This document shows, piece after piece, positions 45,026 through 54,103 of a stretch of 64,000 bases of DNA. The notes beneath the pieces were generated by a model, which worked only from the letters and a program-made list of their open reading frames with translations, searched no databases and had not been told where the DNA came from. Source of the DNA: Leptospiraceae bacterium (GTDB lineage: Bacteria; Spirochaetota; Leptospiria; Leptospirales; Leptospiraceae). How positions within the stretch are numbered: the first letter of the stretch is position 1; the number at the start of each line of letters is the position of its first letter. The DNA lies in contig JADJFV010000033.1 of assembly GCA_016708435.1 (NCBI GenBank), positions 1 through 64,000 on the forward strand, read 5' to 3'. Position numbers and translations under genes: made by a program.

Positions 45026-45711
45026 AATTATCCATAGTAATTCCCTGTTATAACGAAAAAAATACAATTCAAAATATTCTAGAAGTAGTTCGTAAGGTTC
45101 CTATTGAAGACAAAGAAATCATAGTCGTCGATGATTGCTCTAAAGATGGAACAAGACATGTTTTACAAAATGAATTAAAGCACTTAGTGGATCGCTTGAT
45201 TTTACACGAAGTCAATCAGGGAAAAGGGGCAGCTCTCAGAACTGGATTTCAAGCGGCTAAAGGTGATATTGTGATTGTTCAAGACGCTGATTTAGAATAC
45301 GATCCATTTGAAATTCCTATTGTCATTGATCCAATTGCACAGGGGAAAGCAGACGTTGTATTCGGCTCTCGATTCTTAGGAGCAGGTCCTCATAGAGTAG
45401 TCTACTATTGGCATCGCTTAGGCAATATGGTATTAACCACGCTTTCGAATATGTTTACCAATATCAATCTTACAGATATGGAAACTTGCTACAAAGCTTT
45501 CAGACGAGAAATCATTCAATCTATTAAAATCGAAGAGAACCGTTTTGGCTTTGAACCCGAGATTACAGCAAAGCTTTCAAAAATAAAAGAAATTCGTATC
45601 TACGAAGTAGGAATTTCTTATTACGGAAGAACGTATGCTGAAGGAAAAAAAATCGGTTGGAAAGACGGCGTTCGCGCGATCTGGTGTATACTGAAATATA
45701 ATTTGTTTTGA
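45022..45711 (+). CDS. DPM1-like family 2 glycosyltransferase
   Basis: The 229 aa protein begins LSIVIPCYNEKNTIQNIL, has IIVVDDCSKDGTRHVL, the QGKGAALRTGF segment, and the DXD-like motif in IVIVQDADLEYDP, then VFGSRFLGAG. It lacks C-terminal membrane helices, as do short dolichyl-phosphate-mannose-synthase-like enzymes. It should transfer a sugar from a nucleotide donor to a lipid carrier at the inner membrane. It ends the four-gene unit and is followed after five bases by a MITE copy that separates it from the convergent ABC genes. Confidence 0.9.
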   Translation: MKLSIVIPCYNEKNTIQNILEVVRKVPIEDKEIIVVDDCSKDGTRHVLQNELKHLVDRLILHEVNQGKGAALRTGFQAAKGDIVIVQDADLEYDPFEIPIVIDPIAQGKADVVFGSRFLGAGPHRVVYYWHRLGNMVLTTLSNMFTNINLTDMETCYKAFRREIIQSIKIEENRFGFEPEITAKLSKIKEIRIYEVGISYYGRTYAEGKKIGWKDGVRAIWCILKYNLF

Positions 45712-45716
45712 GTTTA

Positions 45717-45916
45717 TTGCCACAGAGGCACGGAGACGCAGAGGGTTTTATGAGTATTATTCGTTTATTAACACATTCACGCTAAAGAGAGAGCTTATAT
45801 AATTCAGAATTTGGGTTTAGAGAATGAAAAAACCTTAATAACAGATTAAAATTTAATTCTCGAAATAAACTCTCTTAAAAACTCTTTTCCTCTGTGACTC
45901 CGTGCCTCTGTGGCAA
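45717..45916. mobile_element. 200 bp MITE, copy 1 (CCACAGAGGCACGGAG ends)
   Basis: The 28 bp ends (TTGCCACAGAGGCACGGAG..., 45717-45744, and its complement 45889-45916) match at 26 positions. The interior is A+T-rich, non-coding and shared with copy 2 at 51063-51270, including GTTTTATGAGTATTATTCG next to the left end and AATAAACTCTC before the right end. It fills the space between two convergent genes and may terminate both transcripts. Confidence 0.85.
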
Positions 45917-45919
45917 TAT

Positions 45920-46744
45920 TTAATACTGCGACAATAGCCCCAATGTTCTAGCCTTCTTCTCCATTAAGTTAAACAGGTAGTATCCGAGAGCGGCGAATAA
46001 CAATGAATTAACTGTAAATGCTAGCATATGTAGCTCGGAGAAGTCTAATTCTACGTATTGATTGATTAATATTTTCTGTAAATTGGACATTCCCATTGTG
46101 AGTGGAAAATTATCGTATAACGCAGCGAGTAGACTTCCGTTGGTGAGCTTACTTCTATCTTGCCAGAATAGTCCGAGGAAGGCGAAATTTACAATCTGAA
46201 AAAAGAAACCGACTCGTTTGAACAAAAGTGTGATTCCAGCAAACATATAAGATACACCGAAGATTCCGATCGCCATAATGAGTAGTGTAAAAAGAATAAA
46301 GAAATTATTATTAAAACCAATCTGAAGTCCTGGAATACTGATCTTATATAGAAAAAGTAAAAGATAGAAACTTACGATCTGACGGGGTAATTGTGCTAAG
46401 CCCCTCGCGAGTAATACTTCTCCGAGTGAATGACCGGAAATAGAAAGTTGTTCAAGTGTGCCTGTCTGACTTTCATTTTGAATTTGTCCTGACCAACCCA
46501 TTTGGGTGGATAATACAAATTGCATGAGACAATATCCGATAATCATTTTTTCTCGGTTTAATAGACTCGCGCTACCAATAGTCAATTGAGAAAATCCAAA
46601 GAACACAGCAAGCAATATGATATACATAAAAAATAGAAATGAGATTATCTCTAGCGGATAACGCTTTAAATAAATATAATCTCTCTTAACTTCTGCTTTT
46701 AGTATGAGTAAAAAATCGTAAATAAATGTAATTATTCTAATCAT
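45920..46744 (-). CDS. ABC-2 type transporter permease
   Basis: The 274 aa membrane protein has six hydrophobic segments, an N-terminal cytoplasmic stretch (LKAEVKRDYIYLKRYPLEII), and a loop QIQNESQTGTLEQLSISGHS, which is typical of ABC-2 permeases (the TGTLE-L motif precedes the EXE-like segment). It partners with the ATPase encoded directly upstream (four-base overlap) to move an unknown substrate, perhaps lipid, polysaccharide or drug, across the inner membrane. The 3' end stands four bases from the MITE. Confidence 0.85.
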   Translation of the reverse strand: MIRIITFIYDFLLILKAEVKRDYIYLKRYPLEIISFLFFMYIILLAVFFGFSQLTIGSASLLNREKMIIGYCLMQFVLSTQMGWSGQIQNESQTGTLEQLSISGHSLGEVLLARGLAQLPRQIVSFYLLLFLYKISIPGLQIGFNNNFFILFTLLIMAIGIFGVSYMFAGITLLFKRVGFFFQIVNFAFLGLFWQDRSKLTNGSLLAALYDNFPLTMGMSNLQKILINQYVELDFSELHMLAFTVNSLLFAALGYYLFNLMEKKARTLGLLSQY

Positions 46745-47685
46745 TGGTTTGATAATACCCTTAAAAAAACTTCTTCTAAATCTTCTTCGATTCTGTGAAA
46801 TGATATAATGTCTTTCTTTAATTTTTCTAACTCACCTAAGATTTTATACATTCCAAGTTTATTCTTGCAGTCAATTTCTATCTCGGTGTATTCTCTTTGT
46901 TCCATCTTGATCTCAGCACTATAGGATTTAACCCAAATCGCTGGAAGTTTAAAATCACCTTTAATCTTTATGCGATAGATATAACTTTTAAAAATGGATT
47001 TTAAATCTGCAATACTTCCTTCTCGAACCAGACTTCCTGTGCGGATAATGCCAACACGATCTGCAAGCTCTTCTACTAAATCCATCTGGTGCGTAGTGAG
47101 TAATACTGATTTGCCTTCTTTCTTAGCAAGTTGGAAAATCTTTTCCTTTATCTTACGAGAACTCGCTACATCTAATCCTAAAGTTGGCTCATCGAGTAAA
47201 AGAATTTGTGGATCTGTAATGAGTGCTACACCAAGAGCTAGTTTTTGTAGCATTCCTCTTGAAAGATGCTGGCTCTGATTCTTTTTCTTTCCTTCAATTT
47301 CTAATGCTTCCAATAGAGCAGTGGCTTTTTCCTTTACTTCCGAAGAAGAAATCCCTCTTAGATTTGCAAAGTAGTGTAAATTCTCAAGTGGGTTTAATCG
47401 CCAGTAGACGTTACGCGTTCCTTCTAAGACTGCGCTTAGATTTTTATAGACTGTGTTCTTTGTAGTAGGCTCGTCGTTAAAAATAATCTTGCCAGCAGTC
47501 GGATTGATTAGACCGGCAATCATTTTAATGATAGTGGATTTCCCCGCTCCATTCGGACCGAGCAGTGCGTAGATTTCTCCTTTCCCGATTTCGAAACTTA
47601 CGTTCTTTACAGCGTGTAAAGGTGCTTTTTTGGACAGAAGAACGGGCTGATATGTTTTAGAAAGGTTTTCTACTCTTAGAATCAT
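46741..47685 (-). CDS. ABC transporter ATP-binding protein
   Basis: The 314 aa ATPase has Walker A LLGPNGAGKSTIIKMIAGL, signature HLSRGMLQKLALG, Walker B LLLDEPTLGLD, and the H-loop TTHQMD. The signature is LSRG rather than LSGG, a common variant in this group. The C-terminal ~95 residues form an extra regulatory domain as in ABC-2 exporters. It overlaps the permease gene by four bases. The region upstream, 47686-47770, has no clear promoter. Confidence 0.93.
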   Translation of the reverse strand: MILRVENLSKTYQPVLLSKKAPLHAVKNVSFEIGKGEIYALLGPNGAGKSTIIKMIAGLINPTAGKIIFNDEPTTKNTVYKNLSAVLEGTRNVYWRLNPLENLHYFANLRGISSSEVKEKATALLEALEIEGKKKNQSQHLSRGMLQKLALGVALITDPQILLLDEPTLGLDVASSRKIKEKIFQLAKKEGKSVLLTTHQMDLVEELADRVGIIRTGSLVREGSIADLKSIFKSYIYRIKIKGDFKLPAIWVKSYSAEIKMEQREYTEIEIDCKNKLGMYKILGELEKLKKDIISFHRIEEDLEEVFLRVLSNQ

Positions 47686-47770
47686 AATTCCTTGTCAGAC
47701 TCTTTGAAATGCCATTGACTGTAAATCAATAATCCAAACCAGCTTAGCTTACACTAAATAATAAGAAACT

Positions 47771-47936
47771 GATTACCACCGATGAACAGGCGAAGGCGAA
47801 GGTCGCGAATACTTTCAGCGAAGGGGGATGGACACCGATAAAAGATACGATAATTTTTAAATTTAAGCATTTGAAATTGGCTTTAAGTCCGTATCATTTT
47901 CTATCGCTCTTTTATCGGTGTCCATCGGTGGTAATC
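47771..47936. mobile_element. 166 bp MITE-like element with an interrupted left arm
   Basis: The right end (47908-47936) reads TCTTTTATCGGTGTCC then ATCGGTGGTAATC. The left end has the complement in two pieces, GATTACCACCGATG (47771-47784) and GATGGACACCGATAAAAGA (47827-47845). The 42 bases between them are an extra insert with GATG on both sides, as a short target duplication would leave. Motifs like ACCACCGATGGACACCGAT recur in many bacterial genomes as intergenic repeats. It fills the gap between the ABC genes and the tRNA cluster. Confidence 0.65.
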
Positions 47937-48022
47937 TTTTATTTTCCAATAAAATCCTTCCATTTTATGAGAATTCCGTTGACAGGAAACGGGCTTCGAA
48001 AGACAAAGAAAATGGAATTTTG

Positions 48023-48105
48023 GGAGAGGTGTCAGAGTGGTCTAATGAAGCGGTCTTGAAAACCGTCGTGTGAAAGCACCGTGGGTTCGAATCCTACCCT
48101 CTCCG
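48023..48105 (+). tRNA. tRNA-Ser (anticodon TGA)
   Basis: The acceptor GGAGAGG pairs with CCTCTCC (48098-48104). The anticodon loop CTTGAAA gives TGA. A long variable arm and the T-loop GTTCGAATC are present. CCA is not encoded after the discriminator G. Confidence 0.95.
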
Positions 48106-48118
48106 CAAATTTCAAACA

Positions 48119-48205
<87 letters not shown>

Positions 48206-48229
48206 ATTCTTTTTGGGAACAACAATTCT

Positions 48230-48649
48230 TTGGAACAAGTCAAGAACAGTCTTACTTCTAATAAATACTTTCAGATGCTTAAGATGTATTCTGAGAAAGT
48301 GTATGCATTTCTCATTTCCGAAGAAGGAATGCGTGACTTGGCAATGCTCCCATTATTTTTCAACTGGCTTCCTTTTTTGATTTTTAAATCAGAAGTTCCT
48401 TCTATCAAGAAAAGCTCTCTTTACTCCCTGCTTTTTGCTTCTTATTTTTTTATCTGCTTTGCGATTAGTGTAATTTTGAATATGCTTCCCTTTATAGGTC
48501 CTGCTCTGGCTAATTTATTTCATTTTGCAGGAATTATTACTTATCTGGGACTTTGTATTTTTTTTATTTACTCCTATCACAGAAATAAAACTCTTGATAT
48601 GGCAGTCATTGACAAACATTACGATTTCATTGTCACAAAGCTGTTTTAG
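48230..48649 (+). CDS. small membrane protein between tRNA genes
   Basis: The frame opens at TTG 48230; ATG 48274 (MLKMYSEKV) is an alternative and neither has a strong ribosome-binding site. The product is 139 aa at most, with two or three hydrophobic segments (residues ~37-50, ~62-85, ~95-118) and short charged ends. It has a VPSIKKSSLYSLLFASYFF turn. No family is recognised; the layout is like DUF4870-type small membrane proteins. It lies between tRNA-Ser and tRNA-Arg, nine bases before the latter. Confidence 0.55.
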   Translation: MEQVKNSLTSNKYFQMLKMYSEKVYAFLISEEGMRDLAMLPLFFNWLPFLIFKSEVPSIKKSSLYSLLFASYFFICFAISVILNMLPFIGPALANLFHFAGIITYLGLCIFFIYSYHRNKTLDMAVIDKHYDFIVTKLF

Positions 48650-48657
48650 TAATTATC

Positions 48658-48731
48658 GCGCTTGTAGCTCAACTGGATAGAGCATCTGACTACGGATCAG
48701 AAGGTTAGGGGTTCAAATCCCTTCAAGCGCA
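48658..48731 (+). tRNA. tRNA-Arg (anticodon ACG)
   Basis: The acceptor GCGCTTG pairs with CAAGCGC (48724-48730). The anticodon stem CTGAC/ATCAG-type encloses TACGG, giving ACG, to be edited to ICG. The D-loop has AACTGGATAGAG and the T-loop GTTCAAATC. CCA is not encoded. Confidence 0.95.
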
Positions 48732-48756
48732 AATCTTTTTTTCAACTGATAAGCCT

Positions 48757-50013
48757 ATGGCACTACCCAATTACCCACTCGAAAATCAAATTGAGCGCAT
48801 TAATATTTTTAGGCTCTCGTATAATTTCATTCTTGCAGTCGTAGTATTCTTTTCGATTTTAGATTTTCTTTTTCTTCGAGAATTTCCTGGTCTTCATCTA
48901 TTAAATCTTGTAAAAGTATTTATTGTAGGGCTACTTCATCCTTTTCTAAAACCACTGAATATTTCTAAAGCAGAGGATGTGCAGGTAAAAGCATTTCTCG
49001 CTGTCCTCATCGGAGTTCCGACCAATGTATTCTTTGCCATTGGGGCTCGTGAGTGGTTGGCGGAACAAAACCTTCCTATCATTAAGGAAAATTACTATTA
49101 TCTGCTACAGTATTGCGTTTACTTACTGTTAATCTCATCGGCTCTAAGGCTTAAGTTTTTACAATCCTCTATTATCTCAGGTCTTTATGTATTGTTCTAT
49201 TCCTTTTTACTTCTTCTCCACAAATCTGTATTTACGAGCAATCAAGACATTCAGTATTTCTTATTTCAATGCTCTATAATGGCACTCATCCCAACAGTTG
49301 GATTTGGAATGACTCACTATATGGACAAATATATTAAGAACCAGATTCGTCTTATCGACCAAGCAGAGTATTGGAAAAATTATTCAGAAAATCTATTGAA
49401 GCAAATTATACCTGCTCCAAGACTCGGACAGCCTGGAATTCTTCCTGTTACCTATTATCTGCAAAATATTTCTCTTCTATACTTCGACATCACAGGCATT
49501 GCAAATTATTTTCGTGCAAAGGAAACTCTCATAGGTCTTGACGAATTTCTAAAACAACTCTTTTCGAAGGGAAAAGAATTTTGTCTTGAGAATAATATTG
49601 AAGAGCATGAAGAAGATGGTAAGTATTGGTTTTTAGTCTTAGAGCATCCCGCAGGAGCTAATCCTGAGTATGCGGATTCACTTGCCAACTTGGCTCTCTA
49701 TTTTCAAAAACAATTTCAAGGGATCTGCTCTGTTAATAAACTCAAGCTTGATCTTCGCATGGGTATGGCAAGTGGCAAGTATGTAGACTACGCAACCGAT
49801 GCACAGAAGATAGATATATTCTATATCAATAAATCATTCGATGACGCAGACGCCATGGAAAAACACGGAGTTAACGGCGAAATACAAGTAACCGCTGCAA
49901 CCTATGAACTATTAAAAGAAAGATTTCGCTTTGTTAAACGCGGACCAATTGCACTCAATAAAAATAAGGCTGATGCAACTAGCGAATTGTATTTGTTGCA
50001 GGATAAGATGTAG
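48757..50013 (+). CDS. six-helix membrane protein with class III cyclase-like domain
   Basis: The 418 aa protein has about six membrane helices in residues 20-205, then a linker and a domain like adenylate/guanylate cyclases: ISLLYFDITGIANYFRAKE (first metal Asp), LDLRMGMASGKYV, and the late region GVNGEIQVTAATYELLKER. The second metal Asp (the GD of K-x-x-GD) is not found at its place, where DGKYWFLVLE occurs, so cyclase activity is doubtful. It may be a degenerate cyclase sensor. The ATG has no clear ribosome-binding site. The next gene starts 12 bases later. Confidence 0.7.
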   Translation: MALPNYPLENQIERINIFRLSYNFILAVVVFFSILDFLFLREFPGLHLLNLVKVFIVGLLHPFLKPLNISKAEDVQVKAFLAVLIGVPTNVFFAIGAREWLAEQNLPIIKENYYYLLQYCVYLLLISSALRLKFLQSSIISGLYVLFYSFLLLLHKSVFTSNQDIQYFLFQCSIMALIPTVGFGMTHYMDKYIKNQIRLIDQAEYWKNYSENLLKQIIPAPRLGQPGILPVTYYLQNISLLYFDITGIANYFRAKETLIGLDEFLKQLFSKGKEFCLENNIEEHEEDGKYWFLVLEHPAGANPEYADSLANLALYFQKQFQGICSVNKLKLDLRMGMASGKYVDYATDAQKIDIFYINKSFDDADAMEKHGVNGEIQVTAATYELLKERFRFVKRGPIALNKNKADATSELYLLQDKM

Positions 50014-50025
50014 GGATTGTTCGCA

Positions 50026-51057
50026 ATGAATCCTATAAAAAAACTTCTAACTTCAAAGTTTCAATTTGGAATAATTCTCGCACTATACACAAATTTTTCC
50101 ATATTACCACAATCCGAACCAAAAGAAATTCCCAAACAGATAAACCCAAAGAACCAATGGGGTTACATTGTATCATCCTCACTCCAAAAGTTTTCGCCAG
50201 AATACTTGGATTCTATTTCTAAATCGTATGAAATACTTTGTATCAATGGATTGGAATTAAATGGGAAGGGGCAACTTCGTTATACCTCTCAATTCACTGA
50301 TAAAATTTCTAAGTCCGGATTAAAATCTAAAGAAGCAGCAAGAGCAATGATTTATCCAATGATAATTGTATCCTCTATACGAGAAGGAATTGAACTATTA
50401 AATAGTGATAAATCAAAGCGAAAGGCGACCGATCTTATAGTAGATTTTTTACAAGAGCAAGACTTGAAAGGAGTTCATCTGGATATTGAGTATTTGCCAC
50501 CAGAGTATGATTTAAAACTAGTAGATTTTCTAAATGAATTGAGAACTGCGCTCTCAGAGAAGAAAATGAAACTTACCTTTGCAGTCTTTCCGCAGATTGA
50601 TTTTCCGGCAAATACGAGTAAGCTACACAATATTGAAAAACTTGCTTCTGCTGTAGATGAAATTGTTTTAATGAGTTATGATTATCACAATAAAAAAACA
50701 GAAGCCGGATGTGTTACATCTCTTGAATGGACAAGGAAGAATCTAGTTCATCTCCTAAAATATTTTAAGCCAGAGCAGATTTGGCTTGGGATGCCGTCTT
50801 ATGGATATGAGTGGGTTCTTGATTCTAAGAAAGTAAATATTATTTCTTCACGCGATGGACAAATCTATGAGAAAAAATGGGAAGGGAAAAGAGAATCTTC
50901 TGGATGCATAAAAATACTCAGAGATGAAAAGAAAAAGTTGAGTATGATTTTTCTAGCCGACCAAGAAACGAGAAACAAAATGAAAGACGTCGCAGAAGAT
51001 TTAAAAATCCGAGGCACCGCAATCTGGCGTCTCGGACTGGAAGAAAAAGAAGACTGA
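50026..51057 (+). CDS. GH18-like glycoside hydrolase, exported
   Basis: I chose ATG 50026 (MNPIKKLL), with AGGGA about ten bases upstream. The product is ~343 aa with an N-terminal signal-like helix (FGIILALYTNFSILPQSEP). The barrel core shows LKGVHLDIEYLPPEYD, which is the GH18 D-x-D-x-E motif shortened to D-I-E with the catalytic Glu kept. Then come VDEIVLMSYDYHN and LGMPSYGYEW, typical of YaaH/SpoVVA-type family 18 enzymes acting on peptidoglycan or chitin-like chains. It follows the cyclase-like gene closely, so cotranscription is likely. Confidence 0.8.
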   Translation: MNPIKKLLTSKFQFGIILALYTNFSILPQSEPKEIPKQINPKNQWGYIVSSSLQKFSPEYLDSISKSYEILCINGLELNGKGQLRYTSQFTDKISKSGLKSKEAARAMIYPMIIVSSIREGIELLNSDKSKRKATDLIVDFLQEQDLKGVHLDIEYLPPEYDLKLVDFLNELRTALSEKKMKLTFAVFPQIDFPANTSKLHNIEKLASAVDEIVLMSYDYHNKKTEAGCVTSLEWTRKNLVHLLKYFKPEQIWLGMPSYGYEWVLDSKKVNIISSRDGQIYEKKWEGKRESSGCIKILRDEKKKLSMIFLADQETRNKMKDVAEDLKIRGTAIWRLGLEEKED

Positions 51058-51062
51058 TTGTC

Positions 51063-51270
51063 TTGCCACAGAGGCACGGAGGCACAGAAAGTTTTATGAG
51101 TGTTATTCGTTTATTAACTTAAATCAAATTAAAGAGAGCTTAAAAAAGTTTGAGCGTTTGGATTTTACTATATAAAAAAACAAAAACCTGAATACCGTCA
51201 TAAACTTTAGATATTGAAATAAACTCTCCTGAAACCTCTTTCCCTCTGTGTCTCCGTGCCTCTGTGGCAA
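51063..51270. mobile_element. 208 bp MITE, copy 2
   Basis: The ends TTGCCACAGAGGCACGGAG (51063) and their complement (51242-51270) match copy 1 at 45717. The interior keeps GTTTTATGAG-GTTATTCGTTTATTAAC and TGAAATAAACTCTC. It lies between the convergent GH18-like gene and yebC, five bases behind the former's stop. A further partial sequence, CCTCCGTGCCTCGGTGGCAA, occurs near 2427. Confidence 0.85.
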
Positions 51271-51277
51271 ATCTTCA

Positions 51278-52021
51278 TTACCCCATATCTAGATCAGGGG
51301 AGAGTTCGAAGTTTGAATTTACACTTTGCACATCGTCATGGGATTCGAACATGTCTAACATCTTCATTACCTTCTCGGCAACGGCTTGATCGGTTACTTC
51401 GACGGTTACAGACGGAACGAATTTTACTTCTGACTCAATTGCTTGTAGACCTTTTGTGTTAATTGCTTCTTGGATTTTTTCGTAAGCTTCGGGATGAGCA
51501 GTAATTTGAAATACATCATCATGAAGAGCAACATCGTCAGCACCTGCATCTACCACTAAGTCAACTAACGCATCTTCGGAAATTTGATCAGCGGATACTA
51601 CGATGATAGCCTTCTTTTCGAATAAGCGACTAACGCTTCCTGGATTCGCGAGAGAGCCCCCGAACTTAGTTAAAATGTTTTTTATTTCAGGAGTAGTTCT
51701 CGACTTTTTATCTGTCGTGACGGATACCATGATGGCAATTCCACCGGGAGCATAACATTCATAAAGACAATCTTCGTAGGTTACGCCTTCTAATTCGCCT
51801 GCTCCTTTTTTAATTGCGCGCTCAATATTGTCTTTGGGCATATTGGCTGATTTTGCTTTTAGGACGGCTACTCTAAGTCTTGGATTTGCTTCTGGATCAG
51901 ATCCACCCATTCTGGCTGCAACTGTGATTTCTTTGGCGTATCTTGTAAAGATGGCACCTCGTTTGGAATCAATGATTTCTTTTTTTCTTTTGATGGTTGC
52001 CCATTTCGAATGTCCTGACAT
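51278..52021 (-). CDS. yebC: YebC/PmpR family transcriptional/translation regulator
   Basis: The 247 aa protein starts MSGHSKWATIKRKKEIIDSK after GAGAGGA. The family pattern RGAIFTRYAKEITVAARMGG, then NMPKDNIERAIKKGAGE and YECYAPGGIAIMVSVTTDKK, is complete. Members bind DNA or ribosomes and modulate expression or stalling. The length is standard. It is monocistronic and close to the MITE at its 3' end. Confidence 0.95.
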   Translation of the reverse strand: MSGHSKWATIKRKKEIIDSKRGAIFTRYAKEITVAARMGGSDPEANPRLRVAVLKAKSANMPKDNIERAIKKGAGELEGVTYEDCLYECYAPGGIAIMVSVTTDKKSRTTPEIKNILTKFGGSLANPGSVSRLFEKKAIIVVSADQISEDALVDLVVDAGADDVALHDDVFQITAHPEAYEKIQEAINTKGLQAIESEVKFVPSVTVEVTDQAVAEKVMKMLDMFESHDDVQSVNSNFELSPDLDMG

Positions 52022-52135
52022 GTTAAATCCTCTCTAAAACTTATTCTACATACATCGTTTTTTGTGGTTAGGATTTTTGAAAATGTTTTTTTTATTTTGG
52101 ATTGTATTCCATCAGCACAAAAGTCAAATCATCGT

Positions 52136-53808
52136 CTAAGAATTCCAATCCCCTGAATACTCTACTACGGATTGGAAAATTTTTTCTACGACAATATTTA
52201 TATCTACTTGGTTTAGTTCTCGTAGCATCTTAATCATTCTTTCTTCGGAAAATAATTCGTATGAGTTCTGTCCATGTGCCTCGATAATTCCATCTGTATA
52301 AATGACAATGCGATCTCCAGCGGCTAATCTATATTCTACTTCTTCTGCTTCTGGCTTCTTTAATGCCATGATAATTTTCCCATTCGATTTTAAACGGATT
52401 ACTTTTCCAGCTTTAGTAATAATCATTACAGGAAAATGTCCAGCTCTGGCTGTTCTCAATTTTCCATTGCTGAGGTTAATATGCATTAGGCTTGCTGTTA
52501 TAAAATGCTTTCCTAACTTATCAAATATGGATTCGTAGATAAAATGAAAAGACTCTGTGAGTTTGTGTAAATGCTCATACCAATAAGTAAGGGACATCTT
52601 TACCATTGCGGCTAACAGTGCAGCAGGCACACCATGCCCTGATACATCACATAGGAAAAATCCAAATGTATCTTTTGCTTTGCTATAGCGTAGATCAAAA
52701 AAGTCTCCACCTAGTTTCATCATAGGTTGGTATTTTATCGCAATTTTTAATTTATCAATATCAGGAATGTTGGCAGGAAGAAGAGAGTCTTGGATTCTAC
52801 CTGCCATTTCAATTTGTTTTTCTAATTGTCTTTTTTGTTTATCAATAATAACAGTTCTTTCGATGACTTTTTTCTCGAGTTCTTGATTTGCAATGTCTTT
52901 CATTCGCTCTATAGTCTTTAGATTTTCAACGAGGGAAGATTGTGCATTCGACCTCTCGCGCATAATGGTCACAGCTAGATAAGCGATGATTGTTGCAACG
53001 GCTATGTATATATCTAAAAGTATCAAAGAATTATTCAAAGAAATCTTACCGTCGAGGTAAACGGCAAACGGTCCAATTCCTTTTACTGTTTTATAGACTG
53101 CTATTCCAGATAAAAATGTGATTACTACAGTTGCTGCATATTTTTTAAATCGTAAGCTTGCCCAAGCAATAAATGGAAATGGTAAATACCAAGAGGAACT
53201 TCTTCTCGAAAGGCAAGTAAGGTCGATGCTATCATAAAAAACAGAGAACCAGTAGTTCTACATATCTGCTGAAAGAAATCTCATGTCGAAGTTTTGACCA
53301 TGTTAGTATAAAGGGGGCAACAATGATAAACCCTTGCATTTCTCCTGCACCCCAGGTTAACAAAACATTCCAGTAAACTGTCTCTGGAACAAAATTAAAA
53401 ATACGTAGAGAGTTACTCCTATGAATGCGCTGACAAAGGAACCGGGGATTATGCAGAAAAATAGAAAACTGAATCAAGTTGGAAATGGAATCAAAATTCT
53501 ATCTGATTTAACGAAAAGGTTTAACAAATAATTGATAATTACTCCCAAGTGTATTTCCAAATCCAATTAAGATTGCTGTCGGGATGTGCGGATTATTCAT
53601 ATAATTCGCTAGTGTTTGCACCAATAAGAATACCTGGAATTGCATTTCTCCCCATTAAAACAATCGTAGCAAAAGCTACGCCTTCTGGAGGCCAGACAGG
53701 AGATACTTGTGAATTTAAGAAGGCAAGAAAGAATCCAAGTTTTGCGGCTAATATATAACCAATTGCAATGAGTATTGTTTTTGAAATTAGGAAAAATGCA
53801 GCTCTCAT
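52136..53808 (-). pseudogene. MASE1-SpoIIE (PP2C-type) phosphatase, multiply frameshifted
   Basis: The 3' part (52136-53038, 300 aa) is an intact SpoIIE/RsbU-like phosphatase: a membrane helix, a coiled linker (VIIDKQKRQLEKQIEMAGRI), LGGDFFDLRYSK and DVSGHGVPAALLAAMVK, and IVIYTDGIIEAHG. Upstream on the same strand, other frames hold a MASE1 sensory domain: 53593-53808 gives SQVSPVWPPEGVAFATIVLM, then PTAILIGFGNTLG, CIIPGSFVSAFIGVTLYVFL and GAGEMQGFIIVAPFIL (53232-53477). Several indels split the membrane part. The family controls sigma-factor partner switching or chemotaxis; here a soluble, single-helix phosphatase might still be made. Confidence 0.8.
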
Positions 53809-54103
53809 TTGGAAGCTGTATAATAGTAGGCAGGCTTCTTTTGTCGAGTGAAAAAAATAAATTACTTATAAATCCAACTTATGCTAGACTTCTTAAAGTT
53901 TGATTTTGACACAATGCTAAGTAGTCTCAATACAGGGTTGAGAAATTATTTTTGGCGTTCGGTATAAACAAAGAAACTCAGTCTTTTCTTAGGCGTGTCC
54001 CACGTAATAAGTAAACCAGGTATAAAGCCCTAAGGGGAATATTTTCATCTACCGATAAATAGACAAAAGGATATAACTCCATTTTTGGGGAGAAAGGAAC
54101 TGA

